From Cellulosimicrobium arenosum (GTDB lineage Bacteria; Actinomycetota; Actinomycetes; Actinomycetales; Cellulomonadaceae): DNA of 64,000 nt. The notes under the pieces are model-generated. The model was not told the DNA's origin and searched no databases. It saw only the letters and a list, made by a program, of their open reading frames with translations. Below are positions 25,048 through 33,216 of this stretch, one piece after another (the stretch's first letter is position 1; every line of letters starts with the position of its first letter). The stretch spans positions 310,001 to 374,000 of the forward strand of contig NZ_JACYHB010000001.1 of assembly GCF_014837295.1 (NCBI RefSeq), in the 5' to 3' direction. A program made the translations under genes and the position numbers.

Positions 25048-25706
25048 ACGAACAGACCGACGCCACCGACGCCACCGACGAGCCCGTGGTCGACGTGCAC
25101 CGGGCACCGGGTGGGCTCCCGGCCGCGCTCGAGGCCGTGCTGGTCGTGGTGGACGAGCCCGTCCCCGCCGTCGACCTCGCTGCCGCGATCGGCGTGCCGA
25201 CGGACCAGGTGACGGCCGCGCTCGCGGAGCTGGCGTCCCAGTACCGCGGCGAGCGTGGCGGGCCCCCGCGGGGGTTCGAGCTGCGGGAGCTCGGGGGCGG
25301 GTGGCGGATCTACTCGGCGCCCGTGCACGCCGAGCTCGTCGGTCGGTTCGTCCAGGGGGGTCAGACCGCCCGGCTGACGCAGGCGGCGTTGGAGACTCTG
25401 GCCGTGATCGCGTACCGTCAACCGGTCAGCCGGGGGCAGGTCTCCGCGGTGCGCGGAGTGAACGTCGACGGCGTGGTGCGGACCCTCGTCGCACGAGGTC
25501 TCGTGGCCGAGGTCGGGCAGGACCCGCTCGGGGGTGCGAGCCTGTTCGGGACGACCGGGTACTTTCTCGAGCGCATGGGCTTCACGTCGATCGACGAGAT
25601 GCCCGCGCTCGCACCGCACCTGCCGGACATGGACGAGCTCGACGGAATCGACGGGATCGCCGACCTGCGACGCGCACCGGCGGACGCTGGCACGGACGAA
25701 GGATGA
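25044..25706 (+). CDS. scpB: Segregation and condensation protein B
   Basis: 220-residue winged-helix protein that dimerises and binds ScpA. Motifs: GLPAALEAVLVVVDEPV at the N-terminus, FELRELGGGWRIYS, LTQAALETLAVIAYRQPVSRGQ, and the ending LFGTTGYFLERMGF. GTG at 25044 forms a GTGA overlap with scpA. The C-terminal 40 residues are acidic and variable. Confidence 0.96.
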   Translation: MNEQTDATDATDEPVVDVHRAPGGLPAALEAVLVVVDEPVPAVDLAAAIGVPTDQVTAALAELASQYRGERGGPPRGFELRELGGGWRIYSAPVHAELVGRFVQGGQTARLTQAALETLAVIAYRQPVSRGQVSAVRGVNVDGVVRTLVARGLVAEVGQDPLGGASLFGTTGYFLERMGFTSIDEMPALAPHLPDMDELDGIDGIADLRRAPADAGTDEG

Positions 25707-25708
25707 GA

Positions 25709-26629
25709 ATGAGCACACCAGACCGGCGCCGCGGCGCGAACGACGGGCGCCAGCGCACGGGAGGCTCCGGGGGCCGGGGTGCGCAGGGCAGGTCGCAGGG
25801 CAAGCCTCAGGGCAGGCCGCAGAGCAAGCAGGGCGGCGCACGCCGCCCGTCCGGCAGCACCGGCCGCCAGGCACCGGCCGAGCCGCCTCGTGACGTCCAC
25901 GACCCCGACGGCATCCGGCTGCAGAAGGTCCTCGCGACCGCCGGACTCGGCTCGCGCCGCGCGTGCGAGGAGCTCATCTCGGAGGGGCGTGTCGAGGTCG
26001 ACGGCGTGCAGGTGCGTGAGCTCGGCGTGCGCGTCGACCCGGCCACCGCCGTCGTGCACGTGGACGGGATGCGGCTGCAGCTGGACACGTCGCTCGTCAC
26101 GCTCGTGCTGAACAAGCCGCGCGGCGTCGTGTCGACGATGCACGACCCGGAGGGACGTGCGTCGCTCACGGACTTCGTCGCCGACCGCACCGAGCGGCTG
26201 TTCCACGTCGGGCGGCTCGACGCGGACAGCGAGGGCCTGCTCCTGCTCACCAACGACGGGGAGCTCGCCAACCGCCTCACCCATCCCGCCCACGAGGTCG
26301 CCAAGACCTACCTGGTCACGGTCCAGGGCACGGTGAGCGGCAACCTGCAGAACAAGTTCCTGCACGGGATCGAGCTCGACGACGGGGTCGCCAAGGCGGA
26401 CGCGTACCGCGTCGTCGACCGGCTGCCCGACCAGACGATGATCGAGATCGTCCTGCACTCGGGTCGCAACCGGGTCGTGCGCCGGATGTTCGACGAGGTC
26501 GGGCACCCGGTGACGCAGCTCGTGCGCACCCGCGTCGGACCCGTCGCGCTCGGCAACCTGCGTCCCGGCACCACGCGCGTCCTCGGCCGCACCGAGCTCG
26601 GCACGCTCATGTCCGCCGTCGGGCTCTGA
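25709..26629 (+). CDS. rluB: rRNA pseudouridine synthase (RluB/RsuA family)
   Basis: About 306 residues. A low-complexity Gly/Arg/Gln-rich N-terminal tail (about 60 residues), then an S4 RNA-binding domain (RLQKVLATAGLGSRRACEELI) and the pseudouridylase domain with the catalytic Asp in VGRLDADSEGLLLLTNDG. ATG at 25709 lies 5 nt after GAAGGA; the in-frame ATG at 25703, overlapping the scpB stop, has no room for that site. Probably modifies 23S rRNA; RluB versus RsuA specificity is inferred from context. Confidence 0.94.
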   Translation: MSTPDRRRGANDGRQRTGGSGGRGAQGRSQGKPQGRPQSKQGGARRPSGSTGRQAPAEPPRDVHDPDGIRLQKVLATAGLGSRRACEELISEGRVEVDGVQVRELGVRVDPATAVVHVDGMRLQLDTSLVTLVLNKPRGVVSTMHDPEGRASLTDFVADRTERLFHVGRLDADSEGLLLLTNDGELANRLTHPAHEVAKTYLVTVQGTVSGNLQNKFLHGIELDDGVAKADAYRVVDRLPDQTMIEIVLHSGRNRVVRRMFDEVGHPVTQLVRTRVGPVALGNLRPGTTRVLGRTELGTLMSAVGL

Positions 26630-26703
26630 GCACCGGTCTCCGGCCGGGCCTCGACCGCTCGAACCAGGCCCACCGGGCCGCACACCACGAAGGAGCACCA
26701 CCT

Positions 26704-27066
26704 ATGCCGGTCCGGGCCATCCGGGGCGCGACCCAGCTCGACGTCGACGAGCGCGGTCACCTCTTCGAGCGCACGCGCGAGCTCGTGCAGGCCGTCCTCG
26801 ACGCGAACGACGCCGACACGTCGACGCTCGTCTCGATCTTCTTCACGTGCACGCCGGACCTCGTGTCCGACTTCCCGGCCGCGGCCGCGCGCGAGATGGG
26901 TCTGGGCGACGTCCCGCTGATGTGCGCGACCGAGATCGCGGTCCCCGGGGCGCTGCCCCGCGTGGTGCGCCTCATGGCGCACGCGGACCTCGAGGTCGAG
27001 CGTTCCGCCGTGCAGCACGTGTACCTGCACGGGGCCACCGCGCTGCGCAAGGACCTCGCCCAGTGA
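26704..27066 (+). CDS. aroH: Chorismate mutase, AroH type
   Basis: 120-residue trimeric chorismate mutase of the Bacillus AroH class, converting chorismate to prephenate. Active-site elements: RAIRGATQLD, the FTCTPDLVSDFPAAAAREMG segment and a C-terminal RLMAH motif. Clear start at ATG 26704, with AAGGAG just upstream. Its stop overlaps the cmk start. Confidence 0.95.
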   Translation: MPVRAIRGATQLDVDERGHLFERTRELVQAVLDANDADTSTLVSIFFTCTPDLVSDFPAAAAREMGLGDVPLMCATEIAVPGALPRVVRLMAHADLEVERSAVQHVYLHGATALRKDLAQ

Positions 27067-27815
27067 GCGCGCGGGACGAGGTGTCCACGGACGCGCCGCT
27101 GACGGTCGCCATCGACGGACCGTCCGGGTCCGGCAAGTCGAGCGTCGCCAAGGGTGTCGCGCGGCGCGTCGGCCTGGCCTACCTCGACACGGGTGCCATG
27201 TACCGTGCGGCGACGTGGTGGTGCCTGCACCGCGGGGTGGAGCTGAGCGACGGCGCGGCCGTCGCGCACGCGGTGCGGGTCATGCCTCTCGTCATGGGCC
27301 TGGACCCTGCGGCCCCGACCGTGCACGTCGAGGGGGTCGACGTCGGCGAGCAGATCCGGACGACGCAGATCAGCACCGCCGTCAGCGCCGTCGCGACGAA
27401 CCTCGACGTGCGGGCCGAGCTCCGGCGCCTCCAGCGCGCGGTGGTCGATGCCGAGCGCGAGCCCCTGGGCTTCTCGGGCGGACGCGGGGTCGTGGCCGAG
27501 GGGCGCGACATCACGACCGTCGTCGCGCCCGACGCCGAGGTCCGGGTCCTGCTGACCGCGAGCGAGGAGGCCCGCCTCGCGCGCCGCTCGCTCGACGTGC
27601 ACGGCACGGCCGACGCCGCGGCCGTGGCGGCGACGCGGGACCAGGTGCTGCGCCGCGACCGTGACGACTCCACCGTCTCGCAGTTCCAGGTCGCGGCCGA
27701 CGGCGTGGTCACCGTCGACTCGTCCGACCTCGATCTCGAGCAGACGATCGACGCGGTGCTCGTCGTCGTCGAGCAGGTCACCGGTCGGACGGTGGACCCG
27801 CGCCCGGCGCCGTGA
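27063..27815 (+). CDS. cmk: Cytidylate kinase
   Basis: 250-residue (d)CMP kinase. Walker A AIDGPSGSGKSSVAKGVARR, LAYLDTGAMYRAATWW for CMP binding, and VAEGRDITTVVAPDAEV followed by the lid region. GTG at 27063 makes a GTGA overlap with aroH; the 3' end overlaps the acyltransferase by 4 nt, so aroH-cmk-plsC are coupled. Confidence 0.97.
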   Translation: MSARDEVSTDAPLTVAIDGPSGSGKSSVAKGVARRVGLAYLDTGAMYRAATWWCLHRGVELSDGAAVAHAVRVMPLVMGLDPAAPTVHVEGVDVGEQIRTTQISTAVSAVATNLDVRAELRRLQRAVVDAEREPLGFSGGRGVVAEGRDITTVVAPDAEVRVLLTASEEARLARRSLDVHGTADAAAVAATRDQVLRRDRDDSTVSQFQVAADGVVTVDSSDLDLEQTIDAVLVVVEQVTGRTVDPRPAP

Positions 27816-28510
27816 GCCCCACGGGCCACGTCCCGTCGGCGGCCGGACCGCGCTGGTCGCGCTGGGTCGGGCGGTTCCTCGCGCGCGTCGTGTGGGCCAC
27901 GCGGGTGGAGGGCACCGAGCACGTGCCCGACGACGGCCCGGTCGTCCTCGCCGCGAACCACACGGGCGTCGTGGACGGGCCGATCGTGCTCGGCGTCGCC
28001 CCGCGCCCCTTGCACGTCCTCGTCAAGGAGGAGATGTTCGTCGGTCCGGTCGGCTGGGTGCTGCGCGCGGCCGGGCAGATCCCGGTCGACCGCGACGGTG
28101 GCCGGCGCGCGCTCGCGGCAGCACGTGCCGTGCTGCGCCGCGGGGACGCGGTCGGGGTGTTCCCCGAGGGCAACCGCGGCCGCGGGGACGCGACGTCCGC
28201 GCGGGCCGGGGTCGCGTGGCTCGCGCTGAACGGCGGCGCCCGGGTCGTGCCCGTCGCGGTCCTGGGCACGCGCCGCACGGGTGAGGGCGTGAACCACGTA
28301 CCCGGCCTGCGGCGTCGGCTCGTCGTGCGGTTCGGCCCGCCGCTCGACGTGCAGCGCGCGCCCGGTGCGAGCGGGAAGCAGGCGCTCGAGGACGCGAACG
28401 AACGGATCCGGCACGCGCTGGCCGTCCTGGTGGCCGACACCGTCGCGGACTCGGGCGTCGCGCTGCCGCTCGACGACCCGAACCGGGAACGGCCGCCTTC
28501 CCGGCCCTGA
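27812..28510 (+). CDS. 1-acyl-sn-glycerol-3-phosphate acyltransferase (PlsC family)
   Basis: 232-residue lysophospholipid acyltransferase. Catalytic H-x4-D in AANHTGVVDGP, and the substrate-binding FPEGNRGRGD block further on. Fusions or neighbours of cmk with such acyltransferases and der are typical of actinobacteria. GTG at 27812 overlaps the cmk stop. Probably peripheral on the inner membrane face; the exact acceptor is not known. Confidence 0.9.
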   Translation: MSPTGHVPSAAGPRWSRWVGRFLARVVWATRVEGTEHVPDDGPVVLAANHTGVVDGPIVLGVAPRPLHVLVKEEMFVGPVGWVLRAAGQIPVDRDGGRRALAAARAVLRRGDAVGVFPEGNRGRGDATSARAGVAWLALNGGARVVPVAVLGTRRTGEGVNHVPGLRRRLVVRFGPPLDVQRAPGASGKQALEDANERIRHALAVLVADTVADSGVALPLDDPNRERPPSRP

Positions 28511-28622
28511 CCCCGGCGTCGGCGCTCCGGACGCGGGAGCGCGCCGCCCGCGGTACGTTCGCACGGTAGCGCGGGGCCACGACCTCGCACGGGCACCGGC
28601 CGGGAGACGAGGCGGGCGAGAC

Positions 28623-29006
28623 ATGGCGAGCGATGGCGACAAGCCCACGACCGTCGACGCGTACCTGGAACGGCTCGCCCCGCACGCCCGGGACGTCGTC
28701 GGGCACCTGCGTGGCGTGATCCACGACACGGTGCCCGGTCTCGCCGAGCGCATCAGCTACGGGATCCCGACGTTCACGCGCGAGGGGCGCAACCTCGTCC
28801 ACCTGGCCGGGTGGGCGCACCACGTCTCGCTCTACCCCGTGCCCGCCGCCGCGGACGATCCCCAGGGCGACCTGGGCGGTCGCCTCGCACGCTACCGCGA
28901 CGGCAAGGGCACCCTGCGGTTCTCCCTCGCGGAGCCGGTGCCCGACGACGTCGTGCGGGACGCGGTGCTGGCGCTCGCGGCCGAGCGGGGCGGGCCCACG
29001 TCGTGA
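28623..29006 (+). CDS. DUF1801 (YdhG/iron-chaperone-like) protein
   Basis: 127-residue small protein of the DUF1801 family, with the conserved [14 protein letters not shown] and HHVSLYP segments and the [13 protein letters not shown] ending. Members share a frataxin-like fold and some are suggested iron chaperones; function here is unknown. ATG at 28623 begins the domain. It separates plsC from der. Confidence 0.88.
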   Translation: MASDGDKPTTVDAYLERLAPHARDVVGHLRGVIHDTVPGLAERISYGIPTFTREGRNLVHLAGWAHHVSLYPVPAAADDPQGDLGGRLARYRDGKGTLRFSLAEPVPDDVVRDAVLALAAERGGPTS

Positions 29007-29042
29007 GCGTGAGCCCGGTTCGGAGCGAGGGCTTTCGCCTGG

Positions 29043-29048
29043 GACAAT
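29043..29048 (+). promoter_or_regulatory. -10 hexamer of der (leaderless)
   Basis: GACAAT lies 7 nt before ATG 29056. The ATG inside it (29047) is in frame but would be within the promoter, so 29056 is taken as the start. Confidence 0.5.
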
Positions 29049-29055
29049 GGGTGTC

Positions 29056-30576
29056 ATGACCACTCCCGACCACGCCCAGCCACCCGTCGCACCCGACGAG
29101 ACCGACGCCCTGGGCGATGCCGGGCTCACCGAGACGCCGGCCGACGACGAGGCGCGCGAGCGGGCGCTGCGCGCGGGGCTCGAGGACTACGAGCTCGACG
29201 AGGGCGACGCCGCGCTGCTCGACGCCGCCGAGGAGGACCTCGAGCTGGACGACGTCGAGGCACCGCGGCCGGTGCTCGCGATCATCGGCCGGCCGAACGT
29301 CGGCAAGTCGACCCTCGTCAACCGCATCCTCGGCCGCCGTGAGGCGGTCGTCGAGGACAAGCCCGGTGTGACGCGCGACCGCGTGAGCTACCCCGCGGAG
29401 TGGGCCGGGCGGGAGTTCACGCTCGTGGACACGGGCGGCTGGGAGGTCGACGTCGCGGGCATCGAGTCCAAGGTCGCCGAGCAGGCGGAGGTCGCGATCT
29501 CGCTGGCCGATGCCGTGCTGTTCGTCGTCGACGCGACCGTGGGCGCGACGGCCACGGACGAGCGCGTCGTGCGCCTGCTGCGCGCGTCCGGCAAGCCGGT
29601 CGTGCTGTGCGCCAACAAGGTCGACGGGCGCGCGGGAGAGGCCGACGCCGCCTCCCTGTGGAGCCTCGGCCTCGGCGAGCCGTACGCCGTCTCCGCGCTG
29701 CACGGGCGCAGCACGGGCGACCTGCTCGACGCCGCGATGGCCGCGCTGCCGACCGAGTCCGCGCACGGCGGGCTGCGGCCGTCCGGTCCGCGCCGTGTCG
29801 CGCTCGTCGGGCGCCCGAACGTGGGCAAGTCGTCGCTGCTGAACAAGATCGCGGGCGCCGAGCGTGTCGTCGTGCACGACGTCGCGGGCACGACCCGCGA
29901 CCCGGTCGACGAGCTCGTCGAGATCAAGGGTGTGCCGTACTGGCTCGTCGACACCGCGGGGATCCGCCGCCGCGTGCACCAGACCAGCGGCGCCGACTTC
30001 TACGCCTCGCTGCGCACGCAGGCCGCGATCGAGAAGGCGGAGGTGGCGGTCGTGCTGGTCGACGCGTCCGTGCCGATGACGGAGCAGGACACGCGGGTCA
30101 TCTCGCAGGTCGTCGACGCAGGGCGTGCGCTCGTCATCGCGTACAACAAGTGGGACCTGATGGACTCCGACCGCCGCCCGTTCCTCGAGCGCGAGATCGA
30201 GAAGGACCTCGTGCAGGTCACGTGGGCGCCGCGCGTGAACGTGTCCGCGCAGACCGGGTGGCACACCGACCGCCTCGTGCCCTCGATCGAGCGCGCGCTG
30301 GGCTCGTGGGACAAGCGGATCCCGACGGGACGGCTCAACGCGTTCCTCGGTGAGCTCGTCGCCGCGCACCCGCACCCGCTGCGGGGCGGCAAGCAAGCAC
30401 GCATCCTGTTCGCGACGCAGGCGTCCACGCGCCCGCCGCGGTTCGTTGTGTTCGCCACGGGGTTCATCGAGGCGGGGTACCGCCGCTTCATCGAGCGTCG
30501 CCTGCGCGAGACGTTCGGGTTCGAGGGCACCCCCATCGAGATCAGCGTGCGCGTGCGGGAGAAGCGCAAGCGGTGA
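29056..30576 (+). CDS. der: Ribosome biogenesis GTPase Der (EngA)
   Basis: 506-residue tandem GTPase needed for 50S assembly. Two G domains: first [19 protein letters not shown]; second [21 protein letters not shown]-terminal KH-like domain ends KKR-rich (VREKRKR). An acidic, poorly conserved N-terminal extension of about 75 residues precedes the first G domain, typical of actinobacteria. The stop overlaps the next gene. Confidence 0.97.
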   Translation: MTTPDHAQPPVAPDETDALGDAGLTETPADDEARERALRAGLEDYELDEGDAALLDAAEEDLELDDVEAPRPVLAIIGRPNVGKSTLVNRILGRREAVVEDKPGVTRDRVSYPAEWAGREFTLVDTGGWEVDVAGIESKVAEQAEVAISLADAVLFVVDATVGATATDERVVRLLRASGKPVVLCANKVDGRAGEADAASLWSLGLGEPYAVSALHGRSTGDLLDAAMAALPTESAHGGLRPSGPRRVALVGRPNVGKSSLLNKIAGAERVVVHDVAGTTRDPVDELVEIKGVPYWLVDTAGIRRRVHQTSGADFYASLRTQAAIEKAEVAVVLVDASVPMTEQDTRVISQVVDAGRALVIAYNKWDLMDSDRRPFLEREIEKDLVQVTWAPRVNVSAQTGWHTDRLVPSIERALGSWDKRIPTGRLNAFLGELVAAHPHPLRGGKQARILFATQASTRPPRFVVFATGFIEAGYRRFIERRLRETFGFEGTPIEISVRVREKRKR

Positions 30577-31646
30577 GCCGGGGCGGCACGGGCACCGCGG
30601 CGCGCGGTCGCGTGCTGCGGCTGGGCGTCGTGCGCGACACCGCCGCGGTGCGTCACCTCGTGACGTTCCTCGTCGTCGCGGTCGCGACCGTGCTCCTCGT
30701 GCGGTTCTTCCTCGCCGCGTCCGGGTACCCGCAGGTGGGCGGGGGCGGGCTGCACGTCGCGCACGTCCTGTGGGGCGGGCTGGGCATGGCGCTCGGGATC
30801 GTCGTGCTGCTGTCGTTCGTCGGACCCGTGCTGCGCTCGCTCGGCGCGGTGCTGGGCGGGATCGGGTTCGGGCTGTTCGTCGACGAGATCGGCAAGTTCG
30901 TCACGGCGGACAACGACTACTTCTACGAGCCGACGGCGGCGCTGATCTACGCCACGGTCGTGGTCCTCGTGCTCGTGGTCGAGGCGCTGCACGGGCGCCG
31001 GCGGCATCACGCCGCGGAGTACCTCGCGGTGGCGACGGACCGCGCCGTCGCCGGCGTCGCGGGCGGGTTCACGGACACGGCCCGCGAGGAGGCCAGGTCG
31101 CTCGTCGCGCTCGGCCGGGACGAGCCGGGCGCCGCGGAGGTCGAGGCGCTCGTCGAGGCGGTGCCGCGGGACGACGTCGACGTGCCGGACCCGGTCCGCG
31201 CGCTCGTGCGGCACGTGTCCTCGTGGTTCACCGCGGCGCTCGAGCGGCGCTGGACGGCGGTCGTGGTCGTCGCCGCCGTCCTGGGGACCGCCGCCGGGTC
31301 GCTCGCCGCGGGCGTGCGGGTGCTCGTGCACGACGTCGACGTGCCGCCGTGGGTGGGGATCGGCATCGTCGTGGGGGTCGCGGCGACGACCGCGTGCGTC
31401 GTCGTGGGTGTGCTGCTCGGGCGCGGCGGCGGCGCGGACGACCGCCGCAGCGCCGCGGTGTGGGTGCGCCGCGGCGTCCTGGTCTCGCTCCTGCTCACCC
31501 AGCTCCTCGTGTTCCGGGCGCTGCAGTGGGTCGGCGTCGCCGGCCTCGTCGTCGACCTGGTCGTGCTGGCCGCGCTGGGCGCCGCGCTCGGTCGGGACGA
31601 CGAGCGTCGGCGCGGCGCCCGGGGTCGCGTCAGCGCATCGTCGTGA
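30573..31646 (+). CDS. Multi-pass membrane protein of unknown function
   Basis: 357 residues, with GTG overlapping the der stop (GTGA). It is not a family I can name. Visible: about seven hydrophobic helices, two near residues 28-50 and 65-100 ending in the motif [12 protein letters not shown], then [10 protein letters not shown] before a third helix. A soluble Ala/Glu-rich stretch spans about residues 150-210, followed by four more helices and a basic C-terminus. The FVDEIGKF ... YFYEP loop looks functionally constrained. Co-transcribed with der. Confidence 0.85.
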   Translation: MSRGGTGTAARGRVLRLGVVRDTAAVRHLVTFLVVAVATVLLVRFFLAASGYPQVGGGGLHVAHVLWGGLGMALGIVVLLSFVGPVLRSLGAVLGGIGFGLFVDEIGKFVTADNDYFYEPTAALIYATVVVLVLVVEALHGRRRHHAAEYLAVATDRAVAGVAGGFTDTAREEARSLVALGRDEPGAAEVEALVEAVPRDDVDVPDPVRALVRHVSSWFTAALERRWTAVVVVAAVLGTAAGSLAAGVRVLVHDVDVPPWVGIGIVVGVAATTACVVVGVLLGRGGGADDRRSAAVWVRRGVLVSLLLTQLLVFRALQWVGVAGLVVDLVVLAALGAALGRDDERRRGARGRVSASS

Positions 31647-31760
31647 CGGGGAAGCCGTCCATGTCGTCGAATGACCGCTTCTCACCGGCCGTCGCCCGCA
31701 CGAACGAGTATCGGTAGGGGCGCCGGTCACGAGGTGCCGAGGCTTGCCCGAAAGGCTGTC
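31630..31760 (-). other. Coding-like short frame, possible gene remnant
   Basis: On the minus strand a frame of about 40 codons without a start ends at TGA 31632-31630 and reads RRPYRYSFVRATAGEKR then [14 protein letters not shown]. It looks more like protein than the surrounding shadow frames, and overlaps the 3' end of the membrane-protein gene. It could be the tail of a lost gene; I do not recognise the family. Confidence 0.2.
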
Positions 31761-31843
31761 CGACAGGACCTCGTGTGCTGCGGTGTCACTCGATACGGTC
31801 GCGGCAGCCCGGCGGTACTGCCGGTCACACGGGAGAGGTCGCC

Positions 31844-33202
31844 ATGCCCTGGGAGCGAGAAGATCTGCAGCGCCGGACCCTGGCGGGCCGGGTACCGGGC
31901 GACCGGCCGCGCGGACGGGCGACCGGAGCCCCTCGTCCAGGTGCGGCGCAGCAGGTCGGGTCCGCACCCCGCCCGCTCTCTCCTGCGGGCGTCCTGCAGC
32001 TCCAGCGCGTCGTCGGCAACGGTGCCACGGCCGGGCTCGTGACCGGGGACCACGGGGTCACGGTCCAGCGTGACTACAGCCCGGAGGAGATCGCGGCGAT
32101 CACGAGGCTGCAGGCACTCGTCAGGGCACGTCGAGTGCGTGCGCAGGTTCGCGTGCGCCAGGAGGCGCCCGGCATCGTCGGCGTCCGGGTCCGCAACAGC
32201 GACCCGCGGGCCCTGGGGGACATCAGCGGGACCCCGTTGGCCGCGGTGCGCCAGCACCTCAGGGACGACACGGAGTACAACCAGCTGAGGGTGCTCGGCG
32301 GGGCGACGCAGGGCGCGGTCGTCGGTCCGGGGACCGGCGAGGGCGGGAAGCTCGCCGGCGCGCTGGCCACCGGGCTGCCGCAGGGGACGGCAGTGATCAA
32401 CGGCGGGTACTTCGCGCACACGGAGAAGATCCTGAGCGAGGAGAACTGGTCCGGCCCACGGGTTGACGAGCAGACTCAGGACGCGACGACCGAGGACCCG
32501 GAGGTCGCCAAGTACCTCGCCTATGTCAAGGCCGACGAGAAGAGCAACCAGCTCAGTCCGGTCGGCAGCACCGGCCGTCCGGTCGGAGAGACCAGCCACC
32601 GGAGCGACCCGCTGCCCATCCCGTCGGAGTACGCCGAGCACTACGGTCAGGTGAATGTCGGCGGTCGCGTCGGGCTCAGCAGCGGGCCCGTGCTGACCCA
32701 TCAGGGCGTGCCCCGGCACTTCCCCGACGACGACCGCTTCGCGTACCGGCTGCGCCTGGGCGACGACGTGCTGGACAACCCGCGCAACCGGCAGGCGGGG
32801 GCGCTCACGCACGTCGGCGACCCGAACGCCCGCGCCGCCGTCTCGACGCAGGGTCGAGACGTGCTCATGCACACGGTCGTGGACCCGAGGATGCGGCCGG
32901 GGGACGGGGTGACCATGGCGCAGTGGCAGACGATGACGATGATGGGGGCGGGTGGGCACGTCGCGGGCCGTCCGCCCCTGTCCACCCTGAACCTCGACGG
33001 TGGCGGCTCGGTCTACATGGGGATCACCGGACCGGGTGGCGTGCGCGTGGTGGCGAAGGGACAGCGTCCCAGCGAGAAGGTCGAGCGTCCCGTGGGCAAC
33101 ATCATCGCCAGCCTGCCCACGGTGGGGGCGCAGGAGCAGCCCGTGCCCGTGACGGCCGACGACGACCGCCCCGCCGAGGGGTCGGCCGTCGTCGGGCAGT
33201 AG
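31844..33202 (+). CDS. Phosphodiester glycosidase (NAGPA)-domain protein with eCIS-cargo-like N-terminal leader
   Basis: 452 residues, no signal peptide. ATG 31844 has GGGAGAGG five nt upstream. Residues 45-60 read LSPAGVLQLQRVVGNG, resembling the LQR-x-x-GN leader found in proteins encoded with DUF4157 'eCIS core' and toxin loci. Residues 81-106 are basic and IQ-like (ITRLQALVRARRVRAQ). The C-terminal 300 residues match the phosphodiester glycosidase domain: NGGYF (186-190), LDGGGSVYM (384-392), then GQRPSEKVERPVGN (406-419). In NAGPA-type enzymes this domain removes GlcNAc from phosphodiesters. No injection-system genes lie in the window. Export route and substrate are unknown. Confidence 0.8.
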   Translation: MPWEREDLQRRTLAGRVPGDRPRGRATGAPRPGAAQQVGSAPRPLSPAGVLQLQRVVGNGATAGLVTGDHGVTVQRDYSPEEIAAITRLQALVRARRVRAQVRVRQEAPGIVGVRVRNSDPRALGDISGTPLAAVRQHLRDDTEYNQLRVLGGATQGAVVGPGTGEGGKLAGALATGLPQGTAVINGGYFAHTEKILSEENWSGPRVDEQTQDATTEDPEVAKYLAYVKADEKSNQLSPVGSTGRPVGETSHRSDPLPIPSEYAEHYGQVNVGGRVGLSSGPVLTHQGVPRHFPDDDRFAYRLRLGDDVLDNPRNRQAGALTHVGDPNARAAVSTQGRDVLMHTVVDPRMRPGDGVTMAQWQTMTMMGAGGHVAGRPPLSTLNLDGGGSVYMGITGPGGVRVVAKGQRPSEKVERPVGNIIASLPTVGAQEQPVPVTADDDRPAEGSAVVGQ

Positions 33203-33216
33203 TGGACGGGCTCCGG

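Noticed and set aside
29047-29055. ATG 29047 as the start of der
   Set aside because: It is embedded in the GACAAT promoter hexamer and has no ribosome site; ATG 29056 fits leaderless spacing.
31844-33202. A full contractile injection system
   Set aside because: Only the cargo-like leader is present; no sheath, tube, baseplate or AAA ATPase genes lie in the window.
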